Notes under the pieces: model-generated | What the model saw: only the letters and a program-made list of their open reading frames with translations | Databases searched by the model: none | Told to the model about the DNA's origin: nothing | Position numbers and translations under genes: made by a program | Shown here: in pieces, positions 6,084 to 10,345 of the stretch | Numbering within the stretch: position 1 is the stretch's first letter | Layout: each line of letters begins with the position of its first letter | Source: Eggerthellaceae bacterium | Lineage (GTDB): Bacteria; Actinomycetota; Coriobacteriia; Coriobacteriales; Eggerthellaceae | DNA: 10,345 nt | Direction: 5' to 3' | NCBI GenBank assembly: GCA_900754955.1 | Contig: CAAEEV010000091.1 | Span: 1-10,345 of the forward strand

Positions 6084-7172
6084 TTACGCCCCCTCTTCCT
6101 CGTACGTGTCGCTCGACACGGCACCCGCCGCCTCGGCGCGCTCCGCTGCGCGTGCCGCGCCCTCGCGGGCCACCTTCGCCTCCAGGGCCGCGCGTACGCG
6201 CGCCGCCTTGTCGGGATCCATCTCCGCCAGCTTGGCCTCCATCTCGGGATCGAGCGGAATGTGCGCCGTGCGCTTGAGCTCCGCAGCCGCCTCCTCGCGC
6301 TGCTTGGCCGCGCGCACCGCCTCGTCGCAGTCGCGCGCCTCGCTCGCAAGCTGCTTCTCCATCGCCTTGCGGGCGGTTCCCTCGTAGGCGCGGTACATCA
6401 CGCCGCGGCGCATCGCATCGTCGAAGTCGACGAGATGGCCGTCGAAGTCGGGGCCGTCGACGCAGGCGTGCAGGTACTCGTCGCCCACCTTCACGCGGCA
6501 GCCGCCGCACATGCCCGTGCCGTCGATCATGATCGGATTGAGCGATACGAGCGTGCGAATGCCGTGCTCTTTGGTGAGCAGCGCGACGAACTTCATCATG
6601 ATCACGGGCCCGATCGCCAGCACGAGATCGTACTGGGCGCCCTCTTCGATCCACTCCTTGAGCGGCTCGGTGACCACGCCCTTGTTGCCGTTCGAGCCGT
6701 CGTCGGTCATGACCTTGAGGCGGCTCGCGCAGGCGGCCACTTCGTCCTCAAGGATGATGAGGTCCTTGCTGCGGAAGCCCATGACCACATCGACCTCGCA
6801 GCCGTGGTCGTGCAGCCACTTGGCCTGCGGATACGCGATGGCGGTGCCGAGGCCGCCGCCGATGACGCACGCGCGCTTCGAACCCTCGAGCTCGGTGGGG
6901 TTGCCGAGCGGGCCGACGAAATCGAGCAGCGCCTCGCCCGCCTTGAGCGTGGCGAGCCGCATCGTGGTGGCGCCGACCGCCTGGAACACGATGGTGACCG
7001 TGCCCGCCTGCGGATCGGCTGCGCTCATGGTCAGCGGAATGCGCTCGCCGTGCTCGTCGATGCGCAGCATGATGAACTGTCCCGGCTTGATCTTGCGCGC
7101 GATCTCGGGTGCGCGCACAACCATGCGGGTCACTTCCGCGTTGAGCGCCTCCACGCTTACGATGGGATACAT
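6084..7172 (-). CDS. nfnA: NfnA/SudB-type FAD and [2Fe-2S] ferredoxin-NADP+ reductase subunit, 362 aa
   Basis: Small subunit partner of nfnB. In bifurcating Nfn enzymes it carries FAD and NAD(H) and couples NADPH oxidation to NAD+ and ferredoxin reduction. Seen: a flavin domain with KPGQFIMLR (29-37) and RIPLTMS (44-50); FVGPLGNP (85-92); CVIGGGLGTAIAYPQAKWL (102-120) for the pyridine nucleotide; and a [2Fe-2S] site in IDGTGMCGGCRVKVG with D217, C222, C225 and C237. Asp plus three Cys is the unusual ligation described for Nfn. The start is the ATG at 7172: AAGGGGG lies 6 bases before it but directly abuts the ATG at 7178. A charged, Ala/Glu/Lys-rich tail of about 95 residues (266-362), probably helical, makes it longer than the roughly 280 aa common in the family. 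Its control region lies in 7173-7322. SudB function cannot be excluded. Confidence 0.93.
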   Translation of the reverse strand: MYPIVSVEALNAEVTRMVVRAPEIARKIKPGQFIMLRIDEHGERIPLTMSAADPQAGTVTIVFQAVGATTMRLATLKAGEALLDFVGPLGNPTELEGSKRACVIGGGLGTAIAYPQAKWLHDHGCEVDVVMGFRSKDLIILEDEVAACASRLKVMTDDGSNGNKGVVTEPLKEWIEEGAQYDLVLAIGPVIMMKFVALLTKEHGIRTLVSLNPIMIDGTGMCGGCRVKVGDEYLHACVDGPDFDGHLVDFDDAMRRGVMYRAYEGTARKAMEKQLASEARDCDEAVRAAKQREEAAAELKRTAHIPLDPEMEAKLAEMDPDKAARVRAALEAKVAREGAARAAERAEAAGAVSSDTYEEEGA

Positions 7173-7258
7173 CGCCATCCCCCTTCGGTCGAACCTCGCC
7201 CGCACGCCTGCTTTGCACCCTGGTGCGAAGCACCGCGAAAACCCTGCCGCGAGCGTAT

Positions 7259-7300
7259 AAAAAGAGGGCGCGTATGCGAGCAAGTCGCACATGCGCCCTC
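7259..7300 (-). terminator. strong hairpin with T5, udg terminator or nfnA leader attenuator
   Basis: GAGGGCGC (7264-7271) pairs perfectly with GCGCCCTC (7293-7300). The stem continues through a wobble pair, one A-U pair and one mismatch into TGCGA/TCGCA (7275-7279/7285-7289), with a 5-nt loop. On the minus strand TTTTT follows (7263-7259). It lies between udg and nfnA, just downstream of the extended -10 element at 7314-7322, so it may end the alr-udg message, attenuate nfnAB, or both. Confidence 0.85.
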
Positions 7301-7302
7301 AC

Positions 7303-7322
7303 CTGGAAATTCCAGTATAGCA
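7303..7322 (-). promoter_or_regulatory. extended -10 promoter with overlapping palindrome
   Basis: On the minus strand TGCTATACT (complement of 7314-7322) is an extended -10 element; no good -35 lies 15-19 bp upstream. Overlapping the end of the -10 is a perfect dyad, CTGGAA-A-TTCCAG (7303-7315), at or next to the predicted start (about 7307), a typical repressor operator position. Transcription would enter the terminator hairpin almost at once. Confidence 0.5.
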
Positions 7323-7427
7323 AAAGCTGCAGCGCCGCAGCGCGCCGTTCGCCCGCTTTTCCCGATCGCTGCCGAGCAAATTATTGACAAATCGCCGCAC
7401 GGAGGCTTTCGCGCACGACCACCTTCC

Positions 7428-8021
7428 CTACTGCGCACCCGCCTCGCGCGGAGGGCACGTGCCGAGCAGCTCGCCGAGCGTCACGAAATCGTTCTCGAGC
7501 GCCTCGCGCTTGCTGCCGTCGTAGAGCGCCGCCGCGGGATGGAAGATGGGGAACACCTTGAAACGCCCCGCCATCTGGAGCGTGCCGTGCAAACGGGTGA
7601 TGCCCACCTCGGTCTTGAGGATGAACTTCGTCGAAAAGTTGCCGAGCGTCACGATGAACTCGGGGTCGATCGTGCGCGTCTGCTCGCGCAGGTACGGCGT
7701 GCACAGCTCGATCTCCTCGGGGCGCGGGTCGCGATTCCCCGGCGGGCGGCATTTGAGCACGTTCGCGATGAACACGTCCTCGCGTCGCAAGCCTGCGATG
7801 GCGAGCAGCTCGTTGAGGTATTTGCCCGCCGCGCCGACGAACGGCTCGCCCTGCAGATCCTCGTTCTTGCCCGGCGCCTCGCCCACGATGAGCACGCGCG
7901 CCTCGGGATTGCCCACGCCGAACACGGTTTGCGTGCGCCCGTCGGCGAGCGGGCACTTGTGGCACGCTTCCACCGCTGCACGGATCTCCTCGAGCGGGAT
8001 GTGCGGTTTGGGAATGCCCAT
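7428..8021 (-). CDS. udg: type 4 (4Fe-4S) uracil-DNA glycosylase, 197 aa
   Basis: Removes uracil from DNA formed by cytosine deamination, the first step of base excision repair. Seen: iron-sulfur ligands C20 and C23 (ACHKCPLADGRT), C91 (NVLKCRPPGNRDP) and C107. Motif GEAPGKNEDLQGEPFVG (47-63) has the glutamate of family 4, unlike the GLAPG of family 5. VTLGNFSTKFIL lies at 124-135 and the second catalytic motif FPIFHPAAAL at 157-166. The length fits the family. The ATG at 8021 has a near-perfect AAGGAGG five bases upstream. It follows alr by 47 bp on the same strand with no terminator between, so it is probably the second gene of an alr-udg unit, with its own strong ribosome binding site. I saw no LexA-like site. 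Confidence 0.95.
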   Translation of the reverse strand: MGIPKPHIPLEEIRAAVEACHKCPLADGRTQTVFGVGNPEARVLIVGEAPGKNEDLQGEPFVGAAGKYLNELLAIAGLRREDVFIANVLKCRPPGNRDPRPEEIELCTPYLREQTRTIDPEFIVTLGNFSTKFILKTEVGITRLHGTLQMAGRFKVFPIFHPAAALYDGSKREALENDFVTLGELLGTCPPREAGAQ

Positions 8022-8068
8022 GGCGTCCTCCTTCCCTGCCGGCGCCGCATGCGACGGGCGGCGAGAGC

Positions 8069-9511
8069 CTATCGGTAGATTCGCGGAAGCCGCGAGTTGC
8101 CGAAGCCGATCGTGATCTCGTACGGGATGGTGTGCAGCTTCTCCGCCATCTCGTCGACCGACACCGACGCATCGCCCTGCGACCCCACGATGATCACCTC
8201 GTCGCCGATCTGCGGATCGACGCGGCGCTGTAAGCCGTAGGTGCGCAGGTCGACCTCGAACATGCACTGGTCCATGCAGATGCTTCCCACCTGGTGGAAC
8301 GCCTTGCCGTCAACGATGAAGTCGGTGTTGCCCGAAAGCGCGCGGTGCAGGCCGTCGCCGTAGCCGATGGGCACCGTGCAGATGCGCACCGAACCCGGGC
8401 TGCGGTAGCGCAGGCCGTAGCTCACGCCCTCGCTCATGGGAACGAGCCGCATGTCGGTCACGCGCGCGTGCACGCTCATCGCCGGCTTGAGGTCGACGAG
8501 CGGATACGTCTCGGGCGAGGGGTGGTAGCCGTACAGCATGATGCCGAGACGCGCCATATCGAAGTGCACCTCGGGATAGCGGAAGATCGACGCGGAGTTT
8601 GCCGCGTGAACGATGCCCGGGTCGATGCCCGCGGCGCGCAGCGCGCTCACCGCCTCGACGAAGCGCTTCGCCTGCAGGTGGAAGTCGAACACCTCGGGAC
8701 TGTCGGCCGTCGCGAAGTGCGTGAACGTGCCCACGAGCTCGACGGCGCGGTGGAACCCCACCTGGCGCATGAACGACACCACCTCGTCGTAGTGCACGCC
8801 GATGCGGTTCATGCCCGTGTTCACCGCAAGGTGAAACGGCGCCTTGAGCCCTATCGAGTCAGCCGCCTCGGCGTAGCGGATGGCGAACTCGGCCGTGTAG
8901 ACGCTCGGCATGATCTTGTACGCGAGCAACAGCGGAATCGCCGAGATGGGCGGCTCCGACAGGATGAGGATCGGCGCGTTGATGAGCGCCTCGCGCAGCG
9001 CGATGCCCTCGTCGACCGTCGCCACGCCCAGGTACTCCGCGCCCGAGTTGAGCGCCGTGCGGGCGCACTGCACCGCGCCATGCCCGTAGGCGTCGCACTT
9101 GACCACCGCCATGAGCCGCGTGCCGCGCTCAAGGCGATGCTTCGCCGCCAGCGTGTTGTGCCTGATGGCCGACAAGTCGATCTCGACCCACGCCCAGCGG
9201 CGGTCCTTCCCCGCTATCTGGGAGAGCTTCTCGGGGTCGAAGTGCGGCATGCCGTCGTCACCCTCTTCGGGCGTGCGCAGAAAGCGCTCGATGCCGCGCG
9301 ACGATCCCGCACCCCACACGTTGGACGTCTGCGCGGAAGCGGGAGAGCGCACCACGTTCGACTGCCAGCTCGGCTGCGACGAGAACGAGCCAGGCGAATC
9401 CGCCGTGCCGGCGCCGCGGGTCTTCTCGGCTTTGCGGATCGCGTCGCTCGCCGATTCGAAGCTCGGATCGCGCCGCGAGAAGCCGGTGAATCCGTTGGGT
9501 AATTCGCTCAT
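8069..9511 (-). CDS. alr: alanine racemase, PLP-dependent, 480 aa (or 393 aa from an internal start)
   Basis: Interconverts L- and D-alanine, supplying D-Ala for peptidoglycan; cytosolic dimer. Seen: WVEIDLSAIRHN (108-119), PLP lysine K138 in AVVKCDAYGHG, HLAVNTGMNRIGV (227-239), MARLGIMLYGY (319-329), catalytic Tyr365 in SEGVSYG, IGYGDGLHR (382-390) and ICMDQCMFEV (411-420). Start: the ATG at 9511 adds about 90 residues before the usual N terminus and has only weak AGAAG upstream. The ATG at 9250 (MPHFDPEK) has AGAGGGTGA seven bases upstream and gives the usual size. The extra codons keep strong G/C third positions, so they are probably translated and I give the longer frame. The extension is Ser/Gly-rich without a clear signal peptide. 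The residue after the PLP lysine is Cys where the family usually has Ala. First gene of the probable alr-udg unit. Confidence 0.93.
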   Translation of the reverse strand: MSELPNGFTGFSRRDPSFESASDAIRKAEKTRGAGTADSPGSFSSQPSWQSNVVRSPASAQTSNVWGAGSSRGIERFLRTPEEGDDGMPHFDPEKLSQIAGKDRRWAWVEIDLSAIRHNTLAAKHRLERGTRLMAVVKCDAYGHGAVQCARTALNSGAEYLGVATVDEGIALREALINAPILILSEPPISAIPLLLAYKIMPSVYTAEFAIRYAEAADSIGLKAPFHLAVNTGMNRIGVHYDEVVSFMRQVGFHRAVELVGTFTHFATADSPEVFDFHLQAKRFVEAVSALRAAGIDPGIVHAANSASIFRYPEVHFDMARLGIMLYGYHPSPETYPLVDLKPAMSVHARVTDMRLVPMSEGVSYGLRYRSPGSVRICTVPIGYGDGLHRALSGNTDFIVDGKAFHQVGSICMDQCMFEVDLRTYGLQRRVDPQIGDEVIIVGSQGDASVSVDEMAEKLHTIPYEITIGFGNSRLPRIYR

Positions 9512-9575
9512 GGTTCTTCTGCCTCACATGCCTTTCGCGCTGCGGGAAGCGCATCGGAGTCTATTCCAGTCCAGC

Positions 9576-9581
9576 AGTATA
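9576..9581 (-). promoter_or_regulatory. candidate alr promoter (-10 box)
   Basis: TATACT on the minus strand, 65 bp before the long alr start and just past the mog terminator. No -35 hexamer resembling TTGACA lies 16-18 bp upstream. The same GCTATACTG string occurs at the nfnA promoter. CTGGAAT (complement of 9563-9569) lies close downstream, as it does there. Confidence 0.45.
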
Positions 9582-9594
9582 GCGCACAACAACA

Positions 9595-9622
9595 CAGAAG
9601 GCCGACACCCGTCGGCCTTCTG
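9595..9622 (-). terminator. hairpin terminator between mog and alr
   Basis: A perfect 12-bp stem, CAGAAGGCCGAC (9595-9606) with GTCGGCCTTCTG (9611-9622), and a 4-nt loop. On the minus strand it is followed by TGTTGTTGTG, which is T-rich but not a clean T-run. It lies 49 bp past the mog stop. No T-run on the plus side. Confidence 0.7.
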
Positions 9623-9671
9623 CTGCGTTCGTCACATGTTCGCAACACGGAAAGCGGCAACGCCTTGCGGC

Positions 9672-10172
9672 TTAGTCGTCGTGGCCGCCGCCCGCCATCA
9701 TCTTCACCGCATGGGGAAGCGCTGCCACGATGCCCTCCCAATTCTCGGTGGCCGCCTTGGTGGAGCCCGGCAGGTTGATCACGATCGAGCTGCCGCGCTG
9801 CATGCAGAGCGCACGCGAGAGCATGGCGAACGGCGTGATCTGGAGGCTGTGGTAGCGCATGGCCTCGGCAATGCCCGGCACGTTGCGCTCGCACACGTCC
9901 TGCGTGGCCTCGGGCGTCACGTCGCGAGGCGACAGGCCGCTGCCGCCGCAGGTGAGCACGATGTCGGCCTTGAGGTCGTCGGTGCAGTGCTTGATGGCGG
10001 CGCCGATGTTGAGGCGCTCGTCCTTCACGAGCATGTGCGTCTTGCACACCCAACCCGCCTCGGCAATGAGGCGCTCGAGCGCGTCGCCCGCCTGGTCGTT
10101 GCCGAGGTTGCGCGTGTCGGAGCACGTGATGATCGCGAAGGTGATGGGAGTCTTCGCCTTTTCGTCAGACAT
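9672..10172 (-). CDS. mog: MogA/MoaB-family molybdenum cofactor biosynthesis protein, 166 aa
   Basis: Adenylylates molybdopterin before molybdate insertion (MogA role); some MoaB relatives have the same activity and others are non-essential. Seen: a single MoCF-binding domain. ITFAIITCSDTRN starts the first strand, TCGGSGLSPRDVTPEAT (74-90) is the signature loop, with Ser in place of the usual Thr of GGTG, and VINLPGS (131-137) and ALPHAVKMM (151-159) match the family end. The length fits MoaB or short MogA. The ATG at 10172 has GAAAGGA six bases upstream; an in-frame GTG at 10187 lacks a comparable site. No other Moco gene is visible, though one could lie beyond the right edge. Ordinary MogA versus MoaB cannot be separated by eye. 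Confidence 0.93.
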   Translation of the reverse strand: MSDEKAKTPITFAIITCSDTRNLGNDQAGDALERLIAEAGWVCKTHMLVKDERLNIGAAIKHCTDDLKADIVLTCGGSGLSPRDVTPEATQDVCERNVPGIAEAMRYHSLQITPFAMLSRALCMQRGSSIVINLPGSTKAATENWEGIVAALPHAVKMMAGGGHDD

Positions 10173-10247
10173 GGGGAATCCTTTCACTATGCGGCAAATG
10201 ATGACAAGTGGACAGGTCGCCTATCTTCTCACCGGTCGTTCGTAACG

Positions 10248-10345
10248 TCAGCGAGCGGGATTCTGGCGAGTGCAGATGGCGTGAAAGCCCGACGAAGCGG
10301 CCTTGAGGGCCGCGAGGAGGGCTTGGAGCGCCAGCTGTGCCGCCA
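10248..10345 (-). CDS. possible 3' end of an unrecognised gene, partial
   Basis: A frame open from the window edge to a TGA at 10250-10248 encodes 31 residues, including LQALLAALKAASSGFHA and a polar end. Most codons end in G or C, as in neighbouring genes, and it runs in the mog direction 75 bp upstream of mog. I do not recognise it. The stretch also contains a nested inverted repeat (10285-10324), so a non-coding structure is an alternative. Other frames are also open for part of this short stretch. Confidence 0.35.
   Translation of the reverse strand, partial: AAQLALQALLAALKAASSGFHAICTRQNPAR
10285..10324. repeat. nested inverted repeat near the right edge
   Basis: AAGCCC (10285-10290) pairs with GGGCTT (10319-10324). 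Inside it, GCGGCC (10297-10302) pairs with GGCCGC (10308-10313) around a 5-nt loop. The linkers are 6 and 5 bases. Both stems are perfect. No T-run follows on either strand beyond GGGCTTTC on the minus strand. Confidence 0.7.

Noticed and set aside
7173-7292. Upstream ATG extending NfnA by 40 residues
   Set aside because: It would run through the terminator hairpin, and AAGGGGG sits correctly only for the ATG at 7172.
7384-7389. Exact TTGACA on the plus strand in an AT-rich patch
   Set aside because: No matching -10 at 16-18 bp, and no plus-strand gene follows.
4347-8078. A 1243-codon open frame on the plus strand, antisense to nfnB, nfnA and udg
   Set aside because: Its product is Arg/His/Ala/Glu repeats typical of the complement of high-GC codons. 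The opposite strand holds three genes with full family motifs.
8022-8267. Upstream ATG extending the uracil glycosylase by 82 residues
   Set aside because: It overlaps the alr coding region in another frame; AAGGAGG fixes the start at 8021.
8294-9502. 402-codon plus-strand frame opposite alr
   Set aside because: Same antisense-shadow composition; alr has all catalytic motifs on the other strand.

Overview
The window is GC-rich (about two thirds G+C by eye) with strong G/C bias at third codon positions. It reads as a chromosomal housekeeping segment of an anaerobic high-GC actinobacterium. The Coriobacteriia/Eggerthellaceae (Eggerthella, Gordonibacter and relatives) are my best guess. That guess rests on the GC content, the NfnAB-type anaerobic electron-transfer pair, the alanine-rich protein tails and an actinobacterial-type parS site. 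It is inference, not a measured assignment.

Layout: (1) 120-1712, minus: nhaA, a Na+/H+ antiporter. The 119 bases to its left hold nothing I can call. (2) 1713-2185: a divergent intergenic region. Its right two thirds can be folded into a structured RNA of about 210 nt that ends in a run of seven T just before hpf. (3) 2186-2770, plus: hpf, the long ribosome-hibernation factor and the only plus-strand protein gene called. Its terminator lies inside the 3' end of the convergent folC. (4) 2854-4287, minus: folC, which carries a perfect 16-bp ParB-binding parS site (24 bp of palindrome in all) inside its reading frame. (5) 4395-7172, minus: the nfnA-nfnB operon, with a 3-nt gap between genes. 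(6) 7173-7427: an intergenic region with an extended -10 promoter, a 13-bp palindrome and a strong terminator hairpin stacked within 65 bp. (7) 7428-9511, minus: alr then a type 4 uracil-DNA glycosylase gene, probably one transcript. (8) 9672-10172, minus: a MogA/MoaB-family molybdenum cofactor gene. (9) 10248-10345, minus: the possible 3' end of another gene running off the window.

The genes do not form a single pathway. They cover ion homeostasis, ribosome hibernation, folate polyglutamylation, NAD(P)H/ferredoxin redox balance, D-alanine supply, uracil repair and Moco synthesis. The parS site suggests that the window lies in the origin-proximal part of the chromosome. I see no phage, insertion sequence, CRISPR array or tRNA, and no convincing new defence or metabolic system. 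The signals most worth a second look are non-coding: the RNA fold ahead of hpf, the intragenic parS, the terminator embedded in folC and the crowded control region ahead of nfnA.
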